Source: an uncultured Duncaniella sp.
GTDB taxonomy: Bacteria; Bacteroidota; Bacteroidia; Bacteroidales; Muribaculaceae
NCBI GenBank assembly: GCA_910578515.1
Contig: CAJTQR010000005.1
Location: forward strand, 62,001 to 126,000
Length of the DNA stretch: 64,000 nt
Direction: 5' to 3'
The notes beneath the pieces are model-generated. The model did not search any database. It worked only from the letters and a program-made list of their open reading frames with translations, and was not told the origin of the DNA. Position numbers and translations under genes: made by a program. Shown here piece after piece: positions 51,564 through 60,552 of this stretch; positions within the stretch are counted from its first letter, which is position 1, and each line of letters begins with the position of its first letter.

Positions 51564-53176
51564 TGAAACGAATTTACAACTCATTAATAGCGATGTTTTT
51601 TTCGGTGCCATGCATCTGCGTAGCATCGGGAGGCTCGGGTGTGATGCCTGATAGAGCTCCTGCGACTCCTATTATGGGATGGAGTTCGTGGAACACTTAT
51701 CGTGTTAATATCAGTGACAGCCTTATCATGAGTCAGGCCGATGCGTTGGTTTCGACTGGACTTAAGGATGCGGGATACCGTTATATAAATATAGATGACG
51801 GATATTTTGGCGAACGTGATTCTGCCGGATATATGCAGCCTCATCCTCAACGCTTTCCAAACGGTGTGAAATGTGTTGCAGAGCATATTCACAGCCTTGG
51901 TCTTAAGGCAGGGATTTATTCTGATGCGGGGGCGAATACCTGTGGCTCACGGTATGACAATGACGAAAATGGATTTGGTGCCGGTATGTATGGGCATGAG
52001 CGACAGGATGCAAGATTGTATTTCAAGGATTGGGGCTTTGATTTTATAAAAATAGATTATTGTGGTGCTGGACAGGAACTGAATCTTGATGAGCAGCGCA
52101 GATACACTGAAATCCGTAATGCCATTGATGCAGAAGGCTGTTCGGATGTAGCCATAAATGTGTGCCGTTGGGCTTTTCCTGGCACATGGGCTGCAAATCT
52201 GGCTGGCTCATGGCGCATAAGTCAGGATATCCGTCCGAGATGGTCCTCAGTGAAGGATATAATAGGGAAGAACTTATATTTGTCGGCATATTGCAGTCCG
52301 GGACATTACAATGACATGGATATGCTCGAAATCGGAAGAGGAATGGATGAAAATGAGGAAGAAGTCCATTTTGGAATGTGGTGTATTATGAGTTCTCCAT
52401 TGCTGATAGGATGTGACCTTACACAACTTTCCACATCTTCGCTTAATCTTTTGTCAAATCAGGAGCTTATAGCTCTTAATCAGGATACTTTGGGTGTTCA
52501 GGCCCGTGTTATTCAACATACTGGTGCCGGCTATGTGCTTGCCAAGGATTTGGAGCAGCGGAGAGGAAATGTGAGAGCAATAGCCTTGTATAATCCATCT
52601 GACTCGATTTGTCGTTTTTCTGTACCGCTTAAAGACCTTGAATTTGAGGGTGAAGTTAATCTACGCGATGTGGTGCGTCGGCGTGACATGAAAAGTGCCA
52701 AGGGGTGTATAGAAGAAATGCTTCCCCCAAGGAGTGTGCTTATTCTCCGTGCGGAAGGTAAACGTACAGCAGAACCTGTGCGGTATGAAGCGGAATGGGC
52801 TTATCTGCCATGCTTTGATGCGCTTGGGAAGATTAAAAAACAAATTACTTACGCTCCTTGCGAGAAAGCTTCAGGCGGGATGGTTGTTTCATGGCTTGGA
52901 GGTAGGGCAGAGAATGTAGCACGTTGGTCTGATGTCTGGAGTGCTACCGGTGGTAAGTATAAGTTGACAGTAAGCTACGTACCTGCAGCACGTAGGGGGT
53001 TGGAAATAAAAGTAAATGATGAAGATATAATCACATTTGACCAACTTGAAAAGGTCGGTGAGATAGCCACTATATCATCAGTAGTTTGTCTTAAGCCAGG
53101 ATATAATGTGATAGAGATGGGCTCGCCTTATGGTTGGGCTGTCGATGTGGATAAATTTGAACTTGAGAAGATATGA
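51563..53176 (+). CDS. Glycoside hydrolase family 27 protein (alpha-galactosidase type) with C-terminal binding domain
   Basis: 537 residues. Signal peptide (about 1-21), GH27 barrel (about 33-300) with GWSSWNTY, INIDDGYF, the nucleophile Asp165 in FIKIDYC, the acid/base Asp222 in WRISQDI and GHYNDMDMLEIG, then the beta-sandwich (about 310-395) and a carbohydrate-binding-like domain (about 398-537). GH27 enzymes remove alpha-galactose or beta-L-arabinopyranose ends. It overlaps the GH2 stop by one base and the GH78 start by four (ATGA), so the genes are translationally coupled. Confidence 0.93.
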   Translation: MKRIYNSLIAMFFSVPCICVASGGSGVMPDRAPATPIMGWSSWNTYRVNISDSLIMSQADALVSTGLKDAGYRYINIDDGYFGERDSAGYMQPHPQRFPNGVKCVAEHIHSLGLKAGIYSDAGANTCGSRYDNDENGFGAGMYGHERQDARLYFKDWGFDFIKIDYCGAGQELNLDEQRRYTEIRNAIDAEGCSDVAINVCRWAFPGTWAANLAGSWRISQDIRPRWSSVKDIIGKNLYLSAYCSPGHYNDMDMLEIGRGMDENEEEVHFGMWCIMSSPLLIGCDLTQLSTSSLNLLSNQELIALNQDTLGVQARVIQHTGAGYVLAKDLEQRRGNVRAIALYNPSDSICRFSVPLKDLEFEGEVNLRDVVRRRDMKSAKGCIEEMLPPRSVLILRAEGKRTAEPVRYEAEWAYLPCFDALGKIKKQITYAPCEKASGGMVVSWLGGRAENVARWSDVWSATGGKYKLTVSYVPAARRGLEIKVNDEDIITFDQLEKVGEIATISSVVCLKPGYNVIEMGSPYGWAVDVDKFELEKI

Positions 53177-55833
53177 AAAGAACGTTTATATTAACGGTCC
53201 TGTCGGTCTTTGTGTGCATTCTGCATGCAGAGGTGGCTGTGTCTTCACTTACGGTGGAAGGACGAAAGAATCCTGTCGGCATTGATGTCTTTAAGCCACG
53301 TTTCGGATGGCAGATATCAACCGATGCGCGCGACTTACATCAGACCTCATATCGTATCCTTGTTGCATCCTCAGTTGAAAATCTCAACCATAATATAGGT
53401 GATGTGTGGGATAGCGGAATTGTTAAGTCGGATGCATCACAATGGGTACCCATTAATTCGGTTGTGTTAGCTCCGAATAATGAGTATTTCTGGAAAGTAA
53501 AGGTCAGTACCAACCACGGTGACTCAGATTGGAGTACACCATCAAGATGGAGCACCGGTCTTATGGATGATGCTAATTGGAAGGGTGACTGGATAGGTCT
53601 TGACTCTTTGTTGCCTGGTGATAGTGACAGCCGTCACAGCCGCATTGCTTCGCGTTATCTTCGGCATGATTTTACTGCTAAAGGAAAGGTACGTAGGGCT
53701 ACGATGCATATATTAGGTCTCGGACTATATACATCTTATATTAACGGTTCAAAAGTTGGTGAAGACCTTCTCACTCCGGTCCCGACCGATTATACACGCT
53801 CGGTGGCGTATGATACGTATGATATCACACCATTGCTCCAGAAGCATAACACAATAGGTGTTGTGCTTGCAGGGGGACATTATTTTGCTCAGACCCAGAA
53901 TTTTCAGACCAATGTGCGTACAACGTATGGTTTTCCGAAGTTAATAGCAAATATTATCATTGAGTATATGGATGGGAGTACTGATACTATATCAACTGAT
54001 TCCTCCTGGACTTTTACTGCTGATGGTCCAATACGATATGCCAATGAGTACGATGGCGAACTATATGACTCAAAGCGCACCCTGGGTGCGTGGACTGAAC
54101 CTGGATTTGATGACTCATCCTGGATGAAAGCACGTAAGGTCAATGCTCCGGGTGGAAAGCTTGTAGGAAACATTACTCCGGCGATGTGTGTATATGAGAC
54201 CGGTAAGCCGGTATCTTTACGTCGTTACGGCAACCGTTATATAGCAGATTTCGGGACTAATGGAGCTGGTCGTCTCAGGATAAAAGCTACGGCTAAGGAT
54301 GTCGACACCATAGTGGTGCGTCATGCCGAACTGCTTGCTTCGGGTGACAGCCTTCTATGGACTGATAATTTGCGCAGTGCTGAGGCTACCGCTAAATATG
54401 TTAGTGATGGTAAATCGGTTAATTGGACACCGGAATTTACATATTACGGATTCAGATATGCTGAAATCAGCGGAATTGACAATATATCGGCAGATGATAT
54501 CACACGAGAACTGATAGCTGACAGGATGGATGACTCGGATACAGAAATCGTTATAGAGACTGTGGATGGGAACAATATGCTGAACGCTATAGTGGATAAT
54601 GCACGTCGTGGTATTCGCAGCAACTACAAAGGTATGCCTCTAGATTGTCCTCAGCGCGACGAACGAATGCCTTGGCTTGGTGACCGCACTATGGGAAGTC
54701 TTGGGGAAAGCTACGTAGTCAATTGTCACGACTTATATTCAAAATGGGTTAAAGATATATGCCAGTCACAATGTAATGATGGTAGCATAAGTGATGTGGC
54801 ACCTGCATATTGGCGTCTTTATAACGGAAATATGACATGGCCGGCTGCACTTCCATTCATTTGCGATATGCTTTATCGTCAATACGGGGATATCGTTCCC
54901 ATGAGTGAGAGTTACGATGCTATAAAGAAATTCCTTTCGTTTGTGAAAAAGAAGCATCAGAAAGGTGCTCTTATTGGCTATGACAGATATGGTGATTGGT
55001 GTGTGCCTCCGGAATTACCGACACTTGTCCATAGTAAGGATTCCACCCGTCAGACTGACGGGATACTTATCGCATCTTCGTATTACCAATATATATGCCG
55101 GATGATGAGTAAGTATGCTGAAATGTTTGGCTTTACATCAGATGCTGATTATTACTTGAAAGAGTCGAAAAATATGGCATCCGCAATCAATGAAGCGTTT
55201 TTTTCTGACGGCAAGTATTCAAATGGTACCGTTACGGCTAATTTGCTCCCTTTGGTGATGGGATTTATTCCGGATGGTAGTGAGCAGGCCGTTACCGATA
55301 GTATCATTGCGACTATCAAGGATAAATATGATGGGCATATCTCTACGGGTGTCATAGGTATCCAGTGGCTCATGCGAGCATTGAGTGATACCGGTCACGG
55401 AGATGTAGCTTACCGGATGGCAATCGTTGATACCTATCCTGGTTGGGGATATATGGTGAAAAAGGGTGCCACTACTATATGGGAATTATGGAACGGTGAC
55501 ACAGCTAACCCGTCGATGAACAGCGGTAACCATGTGATGCTTTTGGGTGACCTTTTGCCTTGGTGTTATGAGCGGTTAGGAGGTATCAGACCGGATGAGA
55601 ATAACCCCGGATTTAAACATATTGTGTTCAAACCGGATTTCAGCGTAGATATGATAAAAGGAGTAAAAGCTTCGCACCCCACTCCCTATGGTTTGTGTCA
55701 CAGTGAGTGGAGCCGAGACAATGGTACCACTAAATGGAATGTAACTGTGCCGGCTAACACTACGGCTGATGTGTATTTTCCTTCGGGTGAAATAAAAACT
55801 ATCGGGTCCGGTGAGTATATGTTTGAATTTTGA
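53173..55833 (+). CDS. Glycoside hydrolase family 78 protein (alpha-L-rhamnosidase)
   Basis: 886 residues with a signal peptide (about 1-19). Rhamnosidase N-terminal Fn3-like domain (KNPVGIDVFKPRFGWQI in part), jelly-roll domains (ILGLGLYTSYINGSKVGEDLL in part), the (alpha/alpha)6 catalytic barrel with the acid signature DCPQRDERMPWLGD and the second acidic site in TTIWELWNGD, and a C-terminal beta domain. The enzyme cleaves terminal alpha-L-rhamnose. It overlaps the GH27 gene by four bases. Rhamnose release together with GH2 and GH27 points to a branched pectic, arabinogalactan-like or microbial glycan. Confidence 0.95.
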   Translation: MKRTFILTVLSVFVCILHAEVAVSSLTVEGRKNPVGIDVFKPRFGWQISTDARDLHQTSYRILVASSVENLNHNIGDVWDSGIVKSDASQWVPINSVVLAPNNEYFWKVKVSTNHGDSDWSTPSRWSTGLMDDANWKGDWIGLDSLLPGDSDSRHSRIASRYLRHDFTAKGKVRRATMHILGLGLYTSYINGSKVGEDLLTPVPTDYTRSVAYDTYDITPLLQKHNTIGVVLAGGHYFAQTQNFQTNVRTTYGFPKLIANIIIEYMDGSTDTISTDSSWTFTADGPIRYANEYDGELYDSKRTLGAWTEPGFDDSSWMKARKVNAPGGKLVGNITPAMCVYETGKPVSLRRYGNRYIADFGTNGAGRLRIKATAKDVDTIVVRHAELLASGDSLLWTDNLRSAEATAKYVSDGKSVNWTPEFTYYGFRYAEISGIDNISADDITRELIADRMDDSDTEIVIETVDGNNMLNAIVDNARRGIRSNYKGMPLDCPQRDERMPWLGDRTMGSLGESYVVNCHDLYSKWVKDICQSQCNDGSISDVAPAYWRLYNGNMTWPAALPFICDMLYRQYGDIVPMSESYDAIKKFLSFVKKKHQKGALIGYDRYGDWCVPPELPTLVHSKDSTRQTDGILIASSYYQYICRMMSKYAEMFGFTSDADYYLKESKNMASAINEAFFSDGKYSNGTVTANLLPLVMGFIPDGSEQAVTDSIIATIKDKYDGHISTGVIGIQWLMRALSDTGHGDVAYRMAIVDTYPGWGYMVKKGATTIWELWNGDTANPSMNSGNHVMLLGDLLPWCYERLGGIRPDENNPGFKHIVFKPDFSVDMIKGVKASHPTPYGLCHSEWSRDNGTTKWNVTVPANTTADVYFPSGEIKTIGSGEYMFEF

Positions 55834-55844
55834 AGTAAAGAAGT

Positions 55845-57515
55845 ATGAGACTAAGATTTTTCATAGCGTTAATAATCTGTTTTGTGTCGGCAGTCGGTGA
55901 TGCAAAATCTGCTGATTACGACATCTATTTGTTGATTGGGCAGTCGAATATGGCAGGTCGCGGTGCTTTTGAAGCTGCCGACACTACTCAGATTATTGAA
56001 GGTGTATGGCTATTGGATGCAGAAGGTGTCCCGGTAAAAGCATGCGCTCCGTTCAATCGCTATTCCTCCATAAGGAAGGATATCAGACTTCAGGGCTATT
56101 CACCTGCCAACAATTTTTCCAAACTGATGCACAGTCGAACCGGACGTGACATTCTTTTGGTTGTGAATGCCAAGGGAGGCTCGGCTATAGGACAATGGCA
56201 GCCCGGCGATAAGCATGGTTTTTTTGATGAGGCTGTGCGTCGTACGCGTCAAGCTATGGAATACGGTCAACTAAAAGGTATTTTATGGCATCAGGGAGAA
56301 ACCGATGTGATGAAGGGAACTCCAGATTATGAAAAAAAATTCAGTACTCTCATCACTGCACTACGAGACTCATTGGGATGCGGAAAACTTCCGGTCGTGA
56401 TGGGACAGCTCGGACAGTGGGGATGGAGCGAGCGTGAGAAGATAGATAGCTTCAATGACTCTGTGATTCCATCAATATGCAGGAGTGTGGATAATTGTCA
56501 TTATGTAAGTAGCCATAGGTTGGGACGCCTGTTTAAGGATAAGGAACGGGACCCGCATTTTAGCCGTGAAGCTCAGATTGAGCTCGGACGTCGTTATGCC
56601 GATGCAATGTTGCCGTTGGTTGACTCGGTGTTTGTTACAAAATTTCGTGGTAACAAGCAGGCTGCAATCAGTTTTACATTTGATGACGGTGATTATGACC
56701 ATGCGGTTCTCGTGGCGCCAGAATTGGAGAAACGAGGTTATCGCGGTACATTCTGGGTCAATGGCCGAGTTATTGAAAAAGGCGACACCGTTCGTCCGCG
56801 TGTGAGCTGGTCTCAACTACGTGGCATGGCGCAAAACGGTCATGAGATTTCCAACCATTCATGGAGCCACGGAAAACTGGTCCTTATGACTCCGGAGGAA
56901 GCACGTTATGATATAGCGAAAAACGACAGTGCCATCGTTGCTAATACAGGAGTTAAATCTGTATCATTCTGCTATCCGTATAATGCAACACGTCCTTGGC
57001 TTGTGGAAATGGCTGAGGAAGGACGTGTGGGAACACGCCTCCATCAGAGTGGCATCGGGCAGCAGAACAATAAGATGACTCCCGTAAAATTGAAGGCGTG
57101 GGTTGATAAAGTGATAGCTACCGGTGATTGGGGTATCACCATGACTCATGGTATAACGGTAGGATATGACAAATGGCATACTCCTCAGGATTTGTGGGAT
57201 ATGTTTGATTACGTAAAAAGTCAGGATGCCGATATATGGGTGGCACCTTTTAAGGATGTTGCCGCTTATCGGGCGCAACGCGATAACATCGTGGTTCGCA
57301 AAACCGATATGCCTGATGGATTTATGTTGTCAACAGAGATGCCGCTTGACAAAGAATTATTTAACGAACCAGTCACCGTTGCGATAAAAGGGGACTGGAG
57401 CGACAAGAATATTATGGTTGTTAGAAATAAAACAAAGGTTAGTTTCATTATTAATGGGGAGCTGCTACTTGTCGATATGCGGCCGTTCTCCGATTTGGTC
57501 AGAATTAGTTTTTAA
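55845..57515 (+). CDS. Two-domain carbohydrate esterase: SGNH (sialate O-acetylesterase type) plus polysaccharide deacetylase
   Basis: 556 residues. Signal peptide (about 1-22). Residues about 24-262 form an SGNH/SASA-type esterase with the nucleophile Ser34 in GQSNMAGRG, WHQGETD (about 148-154) and the catalytic Asp236/His238 in RDPHFS. Residues about 270-475 are a NodB-like deacetylase with TFDDG (278-282, metal Asp) and HSWSH (338-342, metal His pair). The rest is a small beta domain. It may remove O-acetyl and N- or further O-acetyl groups so that the glycosidases can act. It follows GH78 by 11 bases and ends the operon. Confidence 0.88.
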   Translation: MRLRFFIALIICFVSAVGDAKSADYDIYLLIGQSNMAGRGAFEAADTTQIIEGVWLLDAEGVPVKACAPFNRYSSIRKDIRLQGYSPANNFSKLMHSRTGRDILLVVNAKGGSAIGQWQPGDKHGFFDEAVRRTRQAMEYGQLKGILWHQGETDVMKGTPDYEKKFSTLITALRDSLGCGKLPVVMGQLGQWGWSEREKIDSFNDSVIPSICRSVDNCHYVSSHRLGRLFKDKERDPHFSREAQIELGRRYADAMLPLVDSVFVTKFRGNKQAAISFTFDDGDYDHAVLVAPELEKRGYRGTFWVNGRVIEKGDTVRPRVSWSQLRGMAQNGHEISNHSWSHGKLVLMTPEEARYDIAKNDSAIVANTGVKSVSFCYPYNATRPWLVEMAEEGRVGTRLHQSGIGQQNNKMTPVKLKAWVDKVIATGDWGITMTHGITVGYDKWHTPQDLWDMFDYVKSQDADIWVAPFKDVAAYRAQRDNIVVRKTDMPDGFMLSTEMPLDKELFNEPVTVAIKGDWSDKNIMVVRNKTKVSFIINGELLLVDMRPFSDLVRISF

Positions 57516-57598
57516 ATAAGGCACACATAGATTGTATATAATACTATTATGGTCAGTAACACATAGGAATCATTATATTTTACCATCTTGTAATTGTG

Positions 57599-57636
57599 AA
57601 GCCATCCGGAATGATGTTCATCCCGGATGGCTTTTT
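57599..57636 (+). terminator. Terminator of the glycan-degradation operon
   Basis: A perfect 11-bp stem (57599-57609 with 57623-57633), 13-base loop and a T run; 83 bases after the last stop. Confidence 0.92.
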
Positions 57637-57691
57637 ATTAATCAAATAAGAAAATATAGAATTAGAATATAGTCAGAAAGCAGATGTCTAT

Positions 57692-58639
57692 TTAGTAGCC
57701 TTTGCGATATTTTCCTTCCTCGGCATCATCAAGGATTGACAGATAGGAAGAATATCTTGACTGGGAAATGAGATTTTCCTCAAGCGCCTCGCGGACAGCG
57801 CAACCAGGCTCGTGAGTATGTGTGCAGTTGTTATAGCGGCAGTCAGCGCTGTATTTGAATATTTCCGGGAAGAAGTGGCTCACTTCCTCACGCTCAAATT
57901 CTAAAGTACCGAATCCCTTGACGCCTGGAGTGTCAATGATATATGTGCCCTCGGCAGCTCCTGGGACTTCGAACATTTCGGAGAAAGTGGTGGTGTGCAT
58001 ACCTGTGTCGTGGGTAGTGGATATGGCTGCGGTTGCCAATTCAAGTCCTGGAATCAAGTCATTTATCATGGTTGATTTTCCAACTCCGGAATTGCCTGAA
58101 AATAGGGTTACCTTACCGTCAAGGGTTTTAATAAGAGAATCGAGCCCCTCGCAGGTTTTTGCTGATATATGAAGCACGGGATAACCAATGGTGGTGTATA
58201 GATGTGTCACCGCCTTTAGATATTCCATGCTTTCGGCATCATCTTCCAAGAGGTCGATTTTATTGATTACGAGTATGGCGGGTACTCTATAAGCTTCGGC
58301 TGTGGCTAAAAAACGGTCAATGAACGTGGTGGAGGTGGTTGGGTGAAATAGTGTGACCACAAGGCAAACCTGGTCAAGGTTGGCAGCGAGAATATGAGCC
58401 TGTTTTGACAAATTACTCGCACGTCGGATTATATAATTCTTACGTGGTGATATTGCGGTGATGTAAGCAGTATCATTGTCCGTTTCTGATATGGTCACAT
58501 TATCTCCTACGGCAACCGGGTTTGTGGTACGTATACCTTTCAGTCGAAAATTCCCTTTGATTTTGCATGGCACCAATTCGCCGTTGTCAGTTTTGACGAG
58601 ATAGTGGCTTCCGGTGTTTTTTATCACCAATCCGTTCAT
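57692..58639 (-). CDS. rsgA: Ribosome small-subunit GTPase A
   Basis: 315 residues: OB-fold (about 1-75), circularly permuted GTPase with NKIDL (G4) before GNSGVGKST (G1) and DTPGVKGFG (G3), and a C-terminal zinc-binding segment with CRYNNCTHTHEPGCAV. RsgA checks maturing 30S subunits. It is 26 bases after the TPR gene and is the last gene of that operon. Confidence 0.97.
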   Translation of the reverse strand: MNGLVIKNTGSHYLVKTDNGELVPCKIKGNFRLKGIRTTNPVAVGDNVTISETDNDTAYITAISPRKNYIIRRASNLSKQAHILAANLDQVCLVVTLFHPTTSTTFIDRFLATAEAYRVPAILVINKIDLLEDDAESMEYLKAVTHLYTTIGYPVLHISAKTCEGLDSLIKTLDGKVTLFSGNSGVGKSTMINDLIPGLELATAAISTTHDTGMHTTTFSEMFEVPGAAEGTYIIDTPGVKGFGTLEFEREEVSHFFPEIFKYSADCRYNNCTHTHEPGCAVREALEENLISQSRYSSYLSILDDAEEGKYRKGY

Positions 58640-58665
58640 CGGACTTATTGTTTTGTTTGATAGAT

Positions 58666-59496
58666 TTATTTTTCCATTAAAGGTTGGGCTCTTGCAGGGT
58701 CGATACCTAATTCCATGGCTTTTTTTGCATCGGCGGTAGCGTCGGCTGGTCGGAACCTCATTTTATTTAACGCTGCACGATATAGGTAAAGTTCACCGTC
58801 ATCGGGAGTCAGTTCAAGAGCGGCGGCGATATCATCGGAGGCTTCCTGAAGATTATTTGTCATAAGATTGCAATATGCTCTTGCGCCATAGTATTCCGGC
58901 TCCTTAGTGGTGAGTAGAATCTTATTGTAGTAGGGTAGAGCTTCAGCATATTCACCTATTGAGCTTTTGAATGTAGCCATTGCAATCTGAGTCTCATCAT
59001 TTTCAGGGAAATTCTTTTCCATGAACTCGAAATCGCGTTTCGCCATGTTGAAATCGCGCTTTTTTAAAGCAAGCAGTCCATGGTGGAAGCGGGCGGAAAT
59101 ATAGGTGGTGTCCAATTCAATTATCTTGCCGTAATCATTGTAAGCGGCTTCTTCTTCCCCAAGAGCGGTAAGGACCTTAGCGCGGTTGGAAAGGATGGTT
59201 ACTGACACCGGTGCTATAAAATGAGCTTCGTTGAGGGTTTCGATGGCAAGGGAGTCCTTGCCGAGATTGAACTGAATCATCCCCAAGTTTGACATTAGCA
59301 GAACGTTTGCCGGGTTCTCAGGCTCAATTTCAAGCGCTTCAAGCAACAAACTTTCTGCTTCTTCCCATTTACCATTGGAGCAAGCCTTGTCGGCTTCTCC
59401 GACTTTCTGCATATAAGGGGTGTCTTCCATGGGCGTTTCCGCATGTGGAAAGACACATGTCAATGCAAGTATAATCGATATTATTATATGTTTCAT
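58666..59496 (-). CDS. Exported tetratricopeptide-repeat protein
   Basis: 276 residues with a signal peptide (about 1-20, no lipobox) and about six TPR units (for example LLEALEIEPENPANVLLMSN, ALKKRDFNMAKRDFEFMEK, AALELTPDDGELYLYRAAL in parts). Periplasmic scaffold function is inferred from the fold only. Its first base overlaps the AraC gene stop, so the two are translationally coupled. Confidence 0.88.
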   Translation of the reverse strand: MKHIIISIILALTCVFPHAETPMEDTPYMQKVGEADKACSNGKWEEAESLLLEALEIEPENPANVLLMSNLGMIQFNLGKDSLAIETLNEAHFIAPVSVTILSNRAKVLTALGEEEAAYNDYGKIIELDTTYISARFHHGLLALKKRDFNMAKRDFEFMEKNFPENDETQIAMATFKSSIGEYAEALPYYNKILLTTKEPEYYGARAYCNLMTNNLQEASDDIAAALELTPDDGELYLYRAALNKMRFRPADATADAKKAMELGIDPARAQPLMEK

Positions 59497-60335
59497 TACG
59501 ATTCAGATAGTTTTGACCGATAGTCACGAGGGGACATTCCGGTGAGATGTTTAAAATATTTTCCGAAAAATGACTGATTTGAGAAATTTAAAGCCAAACT
59601 GATTTCTTGAATATTCATGCCGGTGGTGCGCAGTAGCATCTTGGATTCAAGAATTACACGATGGTCTATCCATTCACCGGCGGTGCGCCCGCTGATTTCC
59701 TTTAACACTGCAGAGAGATGCTTGGGTGTTACGAAAAGCTTATCGGCATAAAAATTAACCGAACGTTCTTTCTTAAAGTTGGCTTCTATTAGGTCGATAA
59801 AGCTTGCCAGCAATTCCTCGCGGCGGGTACGTATAGGTGTGTCCTGAGTACGTGACGCATATATGCCGAGAGTATTGTAGAACAGTACTTCGCATAGCGA
59901 TGAAAGCGCCATGCTGTTGAAAGGACGGTCCTTGCCCCCCAACTGCTTGCTCAGCATTGTGTATATCAACTGTTGCGATTCAAGCTCATCGGTTGTGATG
60001 TTGATAATCGGGTTTGCGTTGTATTGGAGGCTATAGGGGATTACAAAATGCATCGATGGGAGAAGCTCATTTAATTTATCCTCTTTTACAACAATGAAAA
60101 AGCCTTCGAAATCATCGCTTGCTTTACAATGGTTGATGATATGACCGGGTCTGAGCACCATTATGGAACTCGGAGTGAGACGACGCGGAGCCACGTCAAC
60201 AGTGGCTGAGACCTCTCCTTTGACACAGACAGCAAGAAGCATCCAGTCAAGCCGGGATGGAAATGAGATGAATGAGATTTCTTCTAAGGTGCGAAAAACG
60301 GATATTCCTTGTGATAAATTAGAGACAGGTATCAT
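59496..60335 (-). CDS. AraC-family transcriptional regulator
   Basis: 279 residues: cupin-like sensor domain (about 15-160, SIMVLRPGHIINH) and two-helix-turn-helix AraC domain (about 180-277, FYADKLFVTPKHLSAVLKEISG and NIQEISLALNFSNQSFFGKYFKHLTG in parts). It probably responds to a small ligand. First gene of the araC-TPR-rsgA unit, divergent from the alpha-amylase gene. Confidence 0.94.
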   Translation of the reverse strand: MIPVSNLSQGISVFRTLEEISFISFPSRLDWMLLAVCVKGEVSATVDVAPRRLTPSSIMVLRPGHIINHCKASDDFEGFFIVVKEDKLNELLPSMHFVIPYSLQYNANPIINITTDELESQQLIYTMLSKQLGGKDRPFNSMALSSLCEVLFYNTLGIYASRTQDTPIRTRREELLASFIDLIEANFKKERSVNFYADKLFVTPKHLSAVLKEISGRTAGEWIDHRVILESKMLLRTTGMNIQEISLALNFSNQSFFGKYFKHLTGMSPRDYRSKLSES

Positions 60336-60372
60336 AATATCAGTTAGATGCGATTTCGTAAAAATGCATTTG

Positions 60373-60380
60373 CAAAGTTA
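60373..60380 (-). promoter_or_regulatory. Probable -7 box of the AraC-TPR-rsgA operon
   Basis: TAACTTTG on the minus strand, 37 bases before the AraC start codon; no clear -33 TTTG. Confidence 0.5.
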
Positions 60381-60552
60381 TGAAAATAATTCTAAAAAAT
60401 GGTCTATATGGCAGATTTTTGTAACTTTTTCAGATTTATTGTGAGTTTTTTCGTAGCATGTTTTTAAGTCGGGATGTTGTATAAAGATGTTGAGAAATCA
60501 TTATTTGACAGTTGATAGTCAATGTACAAGTTCTTAAAAAATAAGAAAGCTT

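Noticed and set aside
46134..57515. A complete SusC/SusD polysaccharide-utilisation locus
   Set aside because: No SusC-like or SusD-like gene is present in or next to the operon; the TonB receptor at 11533 is more than 30 kb away with other genes between.
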